From Parundibacterium terreum (GTDB lineage Bacteria > Pseudomonadota > Gammaproteobacteria > Burkholderiales > Burkholderiaceae_D): DNA of 64,000 nt. Numbering within the stretch: position 1 is the stretch's first letter; each line of letters starts with the position of its first letter. The position numbers and the translations under genes are program-made. The stretch covers positions 496,001-560,000 of the forward strand of contig NZ_BMED01000003.1 in NCBI RefSeq assembly GCF_014636315.1. The letters run 5' to 3'. This document shows positions 7,685 through 16,515 of the stretch, in pieces. The notes under the pieces were generated by a model. The model had not been told where the DNA came from and ran no database searches. It saw nothing but the letters and a program-made list of their open reading frames with translations.

Positions 7685-8370
7685 GTTTTCTCCTGAGCAA
7701 GAATCCCCTGAACAGCGTTAATAATTTAGACTAATTAAGACGTATTTCCAGAACATATGAAACCAATTGTAACAATTTTTTAAATGTTGGCAAGAAATAA
7801 TTAGTAGGTTTATCACAATTTAGTAGCTAACGCACCTGCAGGCGAATCTAAGGGCCGACGGCAAAGTGAGAGATATTCTAAAATTCATCGTCATAAATGT
7901 CGTCCTCTAGATCCGAAGGAATTGGGATTTGAATGGTCGTACGCTCGGGTGGCAGTGTTCGTCAGGCAGTGGAATTAATATTCTCCCCAAATCAGACGGC
8001 AAGCTTTGCGCAAATGGGACAGTTGCGACCTATCGCTGACTATAGGCTCATTGACCGAATAGGTGTCTACGCGGGAGGTCGAAGTGACCCTTCGGAAAGA
8101 GAGTTAGTGAATGTTTACATAGTGGTAGTGATAGCGGGTGAGGGCGTATAAGTCGTTGTCGGGCAGTATCGGAGGAGGAAGCAGTTGAGGGTTTCCAGCC
8201 GCAATGCTCATGGCATCCTGGACCAGACGCAGGCGGGACTTGGGCCTGTTTCTTCAGTTACTAGTCCGATGCCGAGGAGAACCATTGCTGTTCTATCGTT
8301 TCGATATTTCCTTTTAATGGGATTTCCTCTGCTCTGAGTTCTTTAGAGGGAAGGCACGAGTAGTGCATGA
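7685..8370. other. Non-coding region upstream of the TIR operon
   Basis: About 690 bases. The first 150 are AT-rich and should hold the leftward promoter of the TIR operon; I could not single out a convincing -35/-10 pair. An open frame on the plus strand (7933-8151) has no ribosome binding site or recognisable domain and is not called. No repeats or strong hairpins were seen. Confidence 0.45.
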
Positions 8371-8863
8371 CTACAGGGTAATCGAGCGCATATATAGCGG
8401 GAGCAAATATGTGCGCTTGGCGTTTCGCCCTTGGCGCAATCCCATTCGGTCCATACCTGATAGACCATGGTCTAGATCGCGTTTCTCTTTTGCTCTCCGA
8501 TCATCTTCGCAAATTCGCCCATGAGGTTGGCTACGGGCGCTGCTGCCCTGTGAGAGTAGCCCAACGACAGTGCCTTTAAGAGCGCTGCCCAATGCCGTCC
8601 TTCAAGCGCCACAAGCGCTGAAGCCAGGGCCGCATTTAGCGAATTGTTTCCTGGGTATTTGAACAATGCCTGTATCCTTGCGCGGCACGGCCTGCCGGCG
8701 CCGCAGACCAGTTCAACAGATGCCGCCATTCCCTTGGTATCGTGTAGCTGAATCTGCTGCCGACGATCAGCACGCCTTCATCGCGCAGTGCGGCGACCAG
8801 TTCTGGGAAAACTGTAGTTGGGGTATTTTGGAGCTCTGAATTTTTCCAGTCAATTTGATCCAT
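8371..8863 (-). pseudogene. Possible gene remnant downstream of the ABC-3C ATPase
   Basis: Two overlapping leftward open frames lie here. One (8863-8636) starts MDQIDWKNSELQNT, overlaps the ATPase stop by 14 bases and reads VFPELVAALRDEGVLIVGSR; the other (about 8729-8472) continues in the next frame with ALFKYPGNNSLNAALASALV and ends EQKRNAI. Both have protein-like composition and adjoin, so they may be one gene broken by a frameshift, or a short real fourth gene followed by a relic. I recognise no family. A decayed fourth cistron of the ABC-3C operon is the simplest reading. Confidence 0.35.
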
Positions 8864-10679
8864 CGTTTACTGTTTCGATATTATCCCTTTGTTTTGGGAA
8901 AAAACCTTGCCTCTCATCGGAGGACGCACCGAAGAATTCAGTCGGTTTTAATAATGCTGCTGTCTCTTTTGTAATTAGCTCGTTTTCAAGAACGATAACT
9001 TGCCCAGGTCCGCTCCATTTAGCCAACCAGCCATAAAAAGAATCTCGTACAGTGGTTGGTGACACAGTAACGTCGGAGCTGTTAAGTGGGTCTGAATATG
9101 ATTTAATCGGTGAGTCAAGTACCACAAAGCCTAGGTGAGGATATCCCTTACCCAGGGCATGCCTCAGCAAAGCAATCGACATAGCAGCAAGGAAGATCGC
9201 TCTCTTGCCAGCACCGTAGCTTAGTCGTGCACGCCCATCGATTCGGATATCACATTCAATTGCGTCGACCTGGATTGAATCGATTTCAAGAAGCCCCCAC
9301 TGGTGCAAGAGTTCTTTAACGATGCCAGCAACAACAATAGCGTCTGATTCAGTATGACGTGAAAGGGGAGCGCTTTTAGCCGGCACGAGATTTTTTAAGC
9401 GTTGCAACTCTGCGTTTAGTCTTTCTAATTCCTCGAAAAGCTTTTCCTGAGAATACAATTCACTTCGAGAAATCGCCAGTGTTTTAGGGTCTACACTGAA
9501 CTCTTGCAAGCTAGCCTCCAATGCCTTTTTTTCTGATAGTTCAATTGCTTGAAGTTCGTCGTGTAACCGACGCTCTTCGTTTGAAAGATCAGATGATAGA
9601 GTCGTTTCCCTCTGGAGTGCTAGCGCGAGTCCCTTTTTCAATGCTTCAATTTTTGACGCTTCAGCTTTCATCGCCGCTCTTTGTTTCTTCGTAGCGCTGG
9701 CGGATAAGAAACTGCTATCCACCTGCTGCTCTACCGGTGTGTTGCAGAGTGAACAAGGATAATTGTCTAGCGTTTCAAAAACTGCGATTCCGTCACTAAT
9801 TGCAGCTAGTCTGTCCAAATCGCTCTGATATTTTTCTTCTAGAAGCATGAATCTGGAGGCCATCGCTTGTGAATATGCCAATTTTGTTTTGACGTTACTT
9901 AACTCTGACGATGTTCGGTTTAAAGCCTCACGTATCCCTTTCAGTTGTGTCGAACGCTCCCGTTGTTGATCCGAAAGGAGACTTAACGTAGCATCGACCC
10001 GTTTTAAAGCATCCTGTATATCTGCCTTACTGCTTCCATCGGGAATATCTGCGTTGACACGACGGAGGTCCCGCTCAATACTTAAAATGTTCGTGCTGGT
10101 TCTTAACTTTTCCTCTTTGGTTGGCGCCAGGACTATGGCTTTGTCATCTTGGCCAGTTAAAAATACACAAAATGCGGCACGACGTTGAGGTTGTTCGGTG
10201 TGGCTTCCAGCGGTTGAGTTCTCGCTAATCATTGTGGGTTGAGAAATCAAAAACCAGTGCCGCAGATCGCCTGAAGTTAGAGGGCCACGTTTCGACATTG
10301 ATCGAAGAATTTGCACTTTGGCGGCGCCAGCTAGCGACACTAGTAATGTGCCGATTTCGTCAGGGAGTGCCTCAGTGGATTCCAATTCATGGATTGCCGC
10401 GGCATAGACTTCTTCAGAGCCGCCGTTCAGTGCTTTTTTTATTGTGTAGGTCCCGCCGTCAGCGCTTCGGATTTGCAAGAACAGGGTGTCGTATCCTTTG
10501 TCTTGTGGAATTTCCTTCGGCCCACGCTCTCCCCCAAGGAGATACCATAGACAATCTCGAATATATGACTTTCCGGTATCGCTTGGTCCTCTAATCAGGG
10601 TGCCAGCGGGGCGAAATTCAATGACTGCATCCGGCACAGAAAATCCTCGGCACACCAATTGCTCTAATGCGATTGTCAT
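8850..10679 (-). CDS. ABC-3C system SMC/RecN-like ATPase
   Basis: A 609-residue ATPase with split ABC halves around a coiled coil. Walker A is GPSDTGKS (31-38); the middle (about 195-430) is heptad-rich with a CSLC pair (309-312) at the turn, like a Rad50 zinc hook or rubredoxin-type knuckle; the C-terminal half has a degenerate signature RLSYGAGKRAIFLAA, Walker B FVVLDSP and VIVLENE. Such ATPases form the conserved core of ABC-three-component systems, predicted to sense invading nucleic acid and license an effector. It overlaps the middle-component gene by four bases and is the last clear gene of the operon. Family background is from published classifications of ABC ATPases in conflict systems; its activity here is inferred. 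Confidence 0.82.
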   Translation of the reverse strand: MTIALEQLVCRGFSVPDAVIEFRPAGTLIRGPSDTGKSYIRDCLWYLLGGERGPKEIPQDKGYDTLFLQIRSADGGTYTIKKALNGGSEEVYAAAIHELESTEALPDEIGTLLVSLAGAAKVQILRSMSKRGPLTSGDLRHWFLISQPTMISENSTAGSHTEQPQRRAAFCVFLTGQDDKAIVLAPTKEEKLRTSTNILSIERDLRRVNADIPDGSSKADIQDALKRVDATLSLLSDQQRERSTQLKGIREALNRTSSELSNVKTKLAYSQAMASRFMLLEEKYQSDLDRLAAISDGIAVFETLDNYPCSLCNTPVEQQVDSSFLSASATKKQRAAMKAEASKIEALKKGLALALQRETTLSSDLSNEERRLHDELQAIELSEKKALEASLQEFSVDPKTLAISRSELYSQEKLFEELERLNAELQRLKNLVPAKSAPLSRHTESDAIVVAGIVKELLHQWGLLEIDSIQVDAIECDIRIDGRARLSYGAGKRAIFLAAMSIALLRHALGKGYPHLGFVVLDSPIKSYSDPLNSSDVTVSPTTVRDSFYGWLAKWSGPGQVIVLENELITKETAALLKPTEFFGASSDERQGFFPKQRDNIETVNDGSN

Positions 10680-11173
10680 GAATTTTTTACCTTTACGGCC
10701 GTCATTTCTATTTCAGCGCCCCACCGATGACCAAGCTCACTAAAGGTTTCGGTTAGGTTTAAAGAGTCAGTATCTCCGAATGTCTTGGCTGCCCAGGCGC
10801 ATCTATCACTTAGATGGCGCGCATATTTTGCACCAATTGAATCCACCAATGACCGGGAATTTTCGCCCGCAAAATATGTAATCCCTGTTTCATCGAGTTG
10901 CGCAGAAACCAGACCCTTTGTATTCATCAGATATAGCCCAGATTGTATGAGCTCTCTGCGACTATATAATTCATTCCCACGAAATGGAACTGGGGTATGC
11001 AAGCTTTCTGGTCCGTCAAAATCACCAGAATATACAATTGCGTAGTCCAGCAATACTAATTTTTGGAGGTCAGCTCCACGTGGGAAAAGACAACTAAGAA
11101 GATAGACCATACGCACGCCAAGCTCAAACGGCGAATTGAATGGAGGCGGCTGGCTTTTCTTTACTTTACCCAT
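10676..11173 (-). CDS. ABC-3C system middle component
   Basis: A 165-residue protein. FNSPFELGVRMVYLL (13-27) followed by ADLQKLVLLDYAIVYSG and a central VPFRGNELYSRRELIQSGL is the pattern of the ABC-3C middle component (MC2-like), a winged-helix adaptor found between effector and ATPase genes. It contains no catalytic motif that I can see. Overlaps of 13 bases with the effector and four with the ATPase indicate tight translational coupling and probable complex formation. It likely bridges the ATPase and the effector; this follows from the published description of such systems, not from anything provable in this sequence. Confidence 0.8.
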   Translation of the reverse strand: MGKVKKSQPPPFNSPFELGVRMVYLLSCLFPRGADLQKLVLLDYAIVYSGDFDGPESLHTPVPFRGNELYSRRELIQSGLYLMNTKGLVSAQLDETGITYFAGENSRSLVDSIGAKYARHLSDRCAWAAKTFGDTDSLNLTETFSELGHRWGAEIEMTAVKVKNS

Positions 11174-12222
11174 TTCATTTTCTCTTCATTCACCAAGTGA
11201 TGGCAGGCGCCTGGTAGGTCAGCCGGAAACAGTCGACGTGAAAGCGGATTATCGCTAATTTGTAAGGTAGATGCGTGGTTCAACACAGCATCGAGTCGGA
11301 CCATACCATTTTGATGCAACGGGCTGGACAACACTCGCTTCACGCCGGCATACACAGCTTCTAGAAGTTTTTCAAAATCTTCTGGATAGATATCACGGCG
11401 AAATCGCTTTAGCCCCTCTGCACTGTAAAATTCAGCTCGGCAACCTTGGAGATGTTCCCCGTACGCTTCTGATGAAAACGCGGCCTCCATATTGACACTA
11501 ACACTGGAATGTTCAGCGTAAACCTTCAAAAGTTCAGTCAAATAAATTTGCTCCATCACTGCCGGAACAGCTGGAGCTACAAGGACCTCTTCACGCGGCA
11601 CTTCAATGCCGAATAAAGCTTCATGTTTGACAGGATTCTTAGCGTGAAGGTCGATAAGATCTTTTACCGGATATTCCCGAATATTTGAAAATTCGAATGC
11701 GTTGAGAGCATCCATAGTATTTTTATCTAGGGGGAAGTTTTTTGTGTCAATACCCATTTTCCCATCGGTCCAAGCCTGCAGAAATTTTGCTTTTAGGGCA
11801 GTCGGCTTAGCAATCAAATCATGCAATGTTGGAGTGGTATTTTTTGGGGCGCAAACGTAATAGTTAGCGGGTGCTGGGAAAGTCCCTAGGCCAATGTGAT
11901 GGAATACTTTTGCCAGCTCGGGATATAAAATAGATTCGCCGATGGCGCTTTGGTAGCGTTTGCCTTGATATAGGTCCCATTCATCTTTGACTAAATCGGA
12001 TTGGTATCTGGCTTCAACGTCACGCCCAGCATCGCCAGCGCCACCTAACTTTGCGACGAACTGGTATTTTTTACCCACACCTAAATTTATCCGGCAGCAG
12101 TCCTCAATAAATCCTTCCCATTCGTCAGGGCTTAACAGGAGTATTAAAGATGATGGTGGATATTTTTCTTGGTTTAACCGTTGGCGACGCTTCACGTTCT
12201 GCTTTTTGGAGAGGGGATTCAA
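11161..12222 (-). CDS. ABC-3C system effector with restriction-endonuclease-like domain
   Basis: A 353-residue protein. Residues about 30-170 form a nuclease-like domain: EWEGFIEDCC (34-43), GGAGDAGRDVEA (60-71) with Asp68, and LYQGKRY (84-90) giving a D...QxK active site as in Mrr-type and other PD-(D/E)xK enzymes. The C-terminal half (about 230-350) begins EQIYLTELLKVYAEHSS and should be the conserved ABC-3C C-terminal domain that couples the effector to the ATPase complex. The start is TTG at 12222; GTG at 12195 is an alternative that keeps the nuclease domain. It is the first gene of the operon. DNA cleavage on activation is predicted from the motif, not shown. Confidence 0.8.
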   Translation of the reverse strand: MNPLSKKQNVKRRQRLNQEKYPPSSLILLLSPDEWEGFIEDCCRINLGVGKKYQFVAKLGGAGDAGRDVEARYQSDLVKDEWDLYQGKRYQSAIGESILYPELAKVFHHIGLGTFPAPANYYVCAPKNTTPTLHDLIAKPTALKAKFLQAWTDGKMGIDTKNFPLDKNTMDALNAFEFSNIREYPVKDLIDLHAKNPVKHEALFGIEVPREEVLVAPAVPAVMEQIYLTELLKVYAEHSSVSVNMEAAFSSEAYGEHLQGCRAEFYSAEGLKRFRRDIYPEDFEKLLEAVYAGVKRVLSSPLHQNGMVRLDAVLNHASTLQISDNPLSRRLFPADLPGACHHLVNEEKMKWVK

Positions 12223-12601
12223 TTAATTAATATCCTGCCAGAACGAAATGATAGAAGCCCGTTAATTAATGTACCGGCTTTTTTGTTCTTGTTAGTACGA
12301 TGGTTCGTGCATTATATGCTGGCAAAATGTCATGTCAAATAAATATGTAATGGCAGTCTTTGAATATAATTGACGCTACGGTATCTTGCCATAGATAAAT
12401 AAATTTAAAAATCACACAATCTCACAAAATGTGTCTTACAAACATTTCTAGTGATTTGATACGTTGTAATGATTCAATTTGTTGGTTTTAAAATTTCTTT
12501 TTGAAAAATCTCGAATACGTGGGGGGTAAAGCCTTCCAAAACGAGAAAATTCGATGGAATTTAGATACGCCTGTCAACCAAGGTAATTTTAGCTGTACAT
12601 G
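12223..12601. other. AT-rich non-coding region between the ABC-3C operon and the element end
   Basis: About 380 bases, strongly AT-rich, without a credible open frame. It must contain the leftward promoter for the ABC-3C operon and, if the Tn7-like end below is correct, the subterminal part of the transposon. I found no further clear copy of the 18-bp repeat within it. Confidence 0.5.
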
Positions 12602-12651
12602 AGTTCAGACTTAAGTGAACAAAGTTCAGACTTAAGTGAAAATCGACAACA
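12602..12651. repeat. Candidate Tn7-like transposon right end with two TnsB-site-like repeats
   Basis: Two exact copies of AGTTCAGACTTAAGTGAA lie at 12602-12619 and 12623-12640, a 21-base period. Eleven bases later the sequence GACAACA ends at 12651; read inward on the other strand the terminus is TGTTGTCGATTTTCACTTAA. Tn7-like ends start with TGT, carry an approximately eight-base tip and then closely spaced TnsB sites of about 20 bp, so position, spacing and tip all fit. The predicted five-base target duplication would be AATCC at 12652-12656. The left end is outside the window, so the match cannot be closed. An operator made of tandem sites is the alternative. Confidence 0.5.
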
Positions 12652-12706
12652 AATCCAAATCAAAAAACAACGTAAAACAGGCTTTCAAAAATTTTTCATT
12701 TGGTGC

Positions 12707-12735
12707 TTGCATAAATCACTGTTTTTTTATACAGT
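12707..12735 (+). promoter_or_regulatory. recA promoter with LexA (SOS) box
   Basis: TTGCAT (12707-12712) and TACAGT (12730-12735) are separated by 17 bases. A perfect LexA box, CTGTTTTTTTATACAG (12719-12734), overlaps the -10 element. LexA bound here would block RNA polymerase until RecA-stimulated self-cleavage during DNA damage. The candidate transposon end stops 55 bases upstream, leaving the promoter intact. Confidence 0.9.
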
Positions 12736-12849
12736 GTCGCCAGATGCAAAAGAACTGAGCAAAGCAATTAGCTCTGATGATCGATTTACATTAAATTGCA
12801 TGGTCGACAAGTTTTCTCGATACGCCGTGCACCACACCTGAAAGAATTT

Positions 12850-13884
12850 ATGGAAGACAGAAAACCTGATAACACCGAAAAAGGCAAAGCTCTCGCTGCT
12901 GCGCTGGCGCAGATAGAAAAGCAGTTCGGCAAAGGCTCGGTCATGCGTATGGCTGACGGCGCTGTTGTGGAAGAGGTGCAGGTTGTATCCACAGGTTCCC
13001 TTGGTTTGGATATCGCACTGGGTGTAGGCGGCTTGCCGCGTGGCCGCGTAGTTGAAATCTACGGTCCGGAATCCTCAGGTAAAACGACGCTGACATTGCA
13101 AGCCATTGCAGAAATGCAAAAACTGGGCGGCACTTGCGCGTTTATCGATGCAGAACATGCACTGGATGTTGGCTATGCGCAAAAGCTCGGCGTTAATTTG
13201 TCCGATCTGCTGATTTCTCAGCCGGACACCGGTGAACAGGCTTTGGAAATTACCGACGCCCTGGTTCGCTCCGGTAGCGTTGACCTGGTGGTAATCGACT
13301 CGGTAGCGGCATTGACGCCGCGCGCCGAGATCGAAGGCGACATGGGTGATTCCCTGCCAGGCTTGCAGGCACGTCTGATGTCCCAGGCTCTGCGTAAGCT
13401 GACCGGCAGCATCAAACGTACTAATACACTGGTGATCTTTATTAACCAGATTCGTATGAAGATCGGCGTGATGTTTGGTAGCCCTGAAACGACCACTGGC
13501 GGTAATGCGTTGAAATTCTACGCTTCCGTGCGTCTGGATATTCGTCGTACCGGCTCTATCAAGGCTGGTGACGAAGTGATCGGTAACGAAACCAAAGTCA
13601 AAGTCGTCAAGAATAAAGTTGCTCCTCCATTCAAGGAAGCTCACTTCGATATTCTTTATGGAGAAGGCACTTCCCGCGAAGGTGAAATTCTGGATCTGGG
13701 TGCCGATGCCAAGATCGTGGAAAAAGCGGGTGCATGGTATAGCTATAACGGCGAAAAAATCGGACAGGGCAAGGATAATGCACGTAATTTCCTGAAAGAA
13801 CATCCTGAACTGGCTTATGAAATCGAAAACAAAGTACGTGAAAGCCTGGGCGTGCCTTTGTTGCCGGAAAATGTCAGTGCCTGA
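12850..13884 (+). CDS. recA: Recombinase RecA
   Basis: Strand-exchange ATPase for homologous recombination and co-protease for LexA cleavage. The 344-residue product matches the family length. [20 protein letters not shown] begins near residue 14, Walker A is GPESSGKTT (about 71-79), [11 protein letters not shown] is Walker B, and the L2 region and [14 protein letters not shown] follow. The ATG at 12850 is chosen over the in-frame start at 12796 because the upstream 18 residues do not look like RecA; GAAAGAA is a weak ribosome binding site. It is preceded by a LexA box and followed by a strong terminator, with recX next. Confidence 0.98.
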   Translation: MEDRKPDNTEKGKALAAALAQIEKQFGKGSVMRMADGAVVEEVQVVSTGSLGLDIALGVGGLPRGRVVEIYGPESSGKTTLTLQAIAEMQKLGGTCAFIDAEHALDVGYAQKLGVNLSDLLISQPDTGEQALEITDALVRSGSVDLVVIDSVAALTPRAEIEGDMGDSLPGLQARLMSQALRKLTGSIKRTNTLVIFINQIRMKIGVMFGSPETTTGGNALKFYASVRLDIRRTGSIKAGDEVIGNETKVKVVKNKVAPPFKEAHFDILYGEGTSREGEILDLGADAKIVEKAGAWYSYNGEKIGQGKDNARNFLKEHPELAYEIENKVRESLGVPLLPENVSA

Positions 13885-13928
13885 TTGTTGAATCCGGACT
13901 GTTGTTGAAGTAGCCTTCAACATCGTGG

Positions 13929-13969
13929 CGCCGACCAATCCCTAGCAGGATTGGTCGGCGTTTGATTTT
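13929..13969 (+). terminator. Rho-independent terminator after recA
   Basis: A 13-bp perfect stem, CGCCGACCAATCC (13929-13941) with GGATTGGTCGGCG (13948-13960), has a six-base loop and is followed by TTTGATTTT. It separates recA from recX, so recX would be expressed by read-through at a lower level, as in E. coli. Confidence 0.9.
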
Positions 13970-13995
13970 GGGCGTCGCGTTAATTATCTTGGACT

Positions 13996-14454
13996 ATGGC
14001 CAAATTGCAGATCAGCCTGAAGGCGAGGGCACTTAGATATTTATCCATGCGTGAGCACAGCCGCATGGAGCTGGCGCGCAAACTGTCCCGCTATGCAGAA
14101 GAGGGCGACGATATAGAGGCTTTGCTGGATATGCTGGAGGCGGCTAAATATCTGTCTGCCGAACGCTTTTCCGACTCCTTGGTGCATCGCCGTTCGGCAC
14201 GCTTCGGCAATAACCGCATCATTGCTGAATTGCAAAGCCATGGTTTGCCGGCTGAGGAGATAGGCCGGGTCAAAGGCGAGCTGGTGGAATCCGAAGCAGA
14301 GCGCGCGATTGATACCCTGCACAGGAAATTCCCGGCTTCCCCCATAGATCATGCAGAGCGTGCAAAACATGCAAGATTCCTGCAGCAGCGTGGATTTTCC
14401 AGCCGCGCGATACAAACGGCAATGCGCGCACCGCGCGATGTGGATGAATTTTGA
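13996..14454 (+). CDS. recX: RecA regulator RecX
   Basis: RecX binds the RecA filament and limits its extension. The 152-residue product starts [20 protein letters not shown], a typical RecX first three-helix repeat (RAL..L..REHSR.EL..KL), and carries further repeats with [16 protein letters not shown] and [16 protein letters not shown]. It lies directly downstream of recA on the same strand, separated by the hairpin terminator. Confidence 0.93.
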   Translation: MAKLQISLKARALRYLSMREHSRMELARKLSRYAEEGDDIEALLDMLEAAKYLSAERFSDSLVHRRSARFGNNRIIAELQSHGLPAEEIGRVKGELVESEAERAIDTLHRKFPASPIDHAERAKHARFLQQRGFSSRAIQTAMRAPRDVDEF

Positions 14455-14689
14455 CCTTGCCTCCAATCGCTTGAAATCCTGACAAATATTCTTGTCAAAA
14501 CAGCTCGCAGACATGCTGTTTTCCGCGGCGCAAAACGCCGAAAACTGACACAGCAGGTGAGTTAGTCGCCTAGCTGTGCTAAACTCCTATGGTTTTTTGC
14601 AGCGCCGCAAGAGCGGCTGCTACCGTAGAAGCTGCGGTGGCGACACGCAATTGTGGCTCTTTTATACTGAATAGCCGCCTGCAGGCATT

Positions 14690-15262
14690 ATGCCCTTATC
14701 ACCTTCCACTACCCGCCGTGCGCTCAAGCATACGCGCGCAATTACCATTGAGGCGTTTGCTCGCGACGATGGGTTATGGGATCTTGACGCCCACATCACC
14801 GATATGAAGACCCGCGATATCAAACTCGCATCGGGGATACGTCCTATCGGTTCCGCTTTACATGATCTGACCCTGCGCATCACTATCGACACTGGCTTGA
14901 CCATTGTCGATGCCGAGGCTGTGTCGGATGCCGTTCCTTATCCTGGTTTTTGCAATACGATAGGCCCGGATTATAAGAAGCTGATAGGCTTGAACCTGTT
15001 AAAACAGTTCCGTCAGGGTGTTAAGGAAAGAATGTCTGGTATTCATGGCTGCACGCACCTGACAGAGTTGGCGCAAATTCTGCCGACTGCTGCGGTGCAG
15101 GCATTTGCCGGCGAAGTGATTGATACGCGAGACGGAGCAAGCAGTTCCGAGCAAGCTAAACAACCGTTTCAACTCGATCGTTGCCATGCGCTGCGCCTGG
15201 ATGGGCCGGCGGTTGCGCAATATTACCCGCGGTGGGCGATTAAACCATCCTCCGCGAATTAG
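14690..15262 (+). CDS. DUF2889 family protein
   Basis: A 190-residue protein of unknown function. The pattern RAITIEAFARDDGLWDLDAH near residues 15-35, followed by a beta-rich segment with LTLRITIDTGLTIVDAEAV and a terminal GIHGCTHLTEL, is that of DUF2889, common in beta- and alphaproteobacteria. The conserved GCTHL could bind a metal. It lies between recX and sucC with gaps on both sides, so it may have its own promoter. Confidence 0.82.
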   Translation: MPLSPSTTRRALKHTRAITIEAFARDDGLWDLDAHITDMKTRDIKLASGIRPIGSALHDLTLRITIDTGLTIVDAEAVSDAVPYPGFCNTIGPDYKKLIGLNLLKQFRQGVKERMSGIHGCTHLTELAQILPTAAVQAFAGEVIDTRDGASSSEQAKQPFQLDRCHALRLDGPAVAQYYPRWAIKPSSAN

Positions 15263-15330
15263 TCCAATTAGTTCGTTGTATAGACGATTAATTTTTATTA
15301 TTACTACCTCAGTGTCTGAAGGGAACTCGT

Positions 15331-16500
15331 ATGAAAATCCATGAGTATCAGGGTAAAGAAATCCTCCGCAAATTCGGAGTGACAGTACCGCGCGGTATTC
15401 CATGTCTGACCGTTGATGAAGCAGTCAAAGCGGCAGAAACGCTAGGCGGCCCAGTATGGGTTGTGAAAGCCCAAATCCACGCCGGTGGCCGTGGTAAAGG
15501 CGGCGGCGTTAAAGTCGCAAAATCCCTGGAACAAGTCAGGGAATATGCGAACGCGATTCTCGGCATGCAACTGGTAACCCATCAGACCAGCCCTGAAGGT
15601 CAAAAAGTACGCCGCCTGCTGATCGAAGAAGGCGCGGACATCAAGAAAGAACTGTACGTCAGTATGGTGACTGACCGTGTCAGCCAGCGCGTTGTGTTGA
15701 TGGCATCCAGCGAAGGCGGGATGGACATTGAAGAAGTCGCTGAAAAACACCCAGAACTGATCCACTCCATCGCGATTGATCCGGGCACAGGCCTGCAAGA
15801 TGCAGAAGCCGATGATATCTCCCGCAAGATCGGCGTGCCTGACGCGTCTATCGCTGATGCGCGCGTGCAATTGCAAGGCCTGTACAAAGCCTTCATGGAA
15901 ACCGACTGCTCGCTGGCTGAGATCAATCCTTTGATCCTGACCGGTTCCGGCAAAGTAATCGCTCTGGACGCCAAGTTCAACTTCGACGCCAATGCACTGT
16001 TCCGTCAACCGGAAATCGTTGCCTACCGCGATCTGGACGAAGAAGATCCAGCTGAAATCGAAGCATCCAAATTCGACCTGGCATACATCTCCCTGGACGG
16101 CAATATCGGCTGTCTGGTCAATGGCGCAGGCCTGGCGATGGCGACAATGGACACGATCAAGTTGTTCGGCGGCGAACCAGCCAACTTCCTGGACGTAGGC
16201 GGCGGCGCGACTGCAGAGAAAGTCACTGAAGCGTTCAAGATCATGTTGAAAAACCCAGGCCTGAAAGCCATCCTGGTCAACATCTTCGGCGGCATCATGC
16301 GTTGCGACGTGATTGCAGAAGGCGTTATCACTGCATCCAAGGCAGTGTCCCTGCAAGTACCACTGGTCGTTCGCATGAAAGGCACTAACGAAGAAATCGG
16401 TAAGCAAATGCTGGCCGACTCCGGTTTGCCTATCATCGCCGCAGACACCATGGAAGAAGCAGCGCAGAAAGTTGTTGCTGCTGCAGCCCAAGCTAAATAA
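15331..16500 (+). CDS. sucC: Succinate-CoA ligase (ADP-forming) subunit beta
   Basis: The beta subunit binds nucleotide and succinate and, with SucD, converts succinyl-CoA to succinate with ATP formation in the TCA cycle. The 389-residue product shows the ATP-grasp start [17 protein letters not shown], the [16 protein letters not shown] loop (about 46-61), EINPLILT, and the C-terminal ligase segment [23 protein letters not shown] precedes the ATG. It is followed by sucD after 15 bases, forming an operon that ends at a hairpin near 17,426. Confidence 0.98.
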   Translation: MKIHEYQGKEILRKFGVTVPRGIPCLTVDEAVKAAETLGGPVWVVKAQIHAGGRGKGGGVKVAKSLEQVREYANAILGMQLVTHQTSPEGQKVRRLLIEEGADIKKELYVSMVTDRVSQRVVLMASSEGGMDIEEVAEKHPELIHSIAIDPGTGLQDAEADDISRKIGVPDASIADARVQLQGLYKAFMETDCSLAEINPLILTGSGKVIALDAKFNFDANALFRQPEIVAYRDLDEEDPAEIEASKFDLAYISLDGNIGCLVNGAGLAMATMDTIKLFGGEPANFLDVGGGATAEKVTEAFKIMLKNPGLKAILVNIFGGIMRCDVIAEGVITASKAVSLQVPLVVRMKGTNEEIGKQMLADSGLPIIAADTMEEAAQKVVAAAAQAK

Positions 16501-16515
16501 TCGCAAGGAAAAGAT

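Noticed and set aside
7933-8151. 72-residue open frame on the plus strand
   Set aside because: No ribosome binding site, no domain, and no matching context.
12602-12640. CRISPR-like array
   Set aside because: Only two repeat copies with a three-base gap; no spacers and no cas genes.
12599-12841. 80-residue open frame between the island and recA
   Set aside because: It translates the two direct repeats and the recA promoter; no ribosome binding site and no domain.
12796-12849. Upstream start for recA
   Set aside because: The extra 18 residues are not RecA-like, and the ATG at 12850 gives the normal family length.
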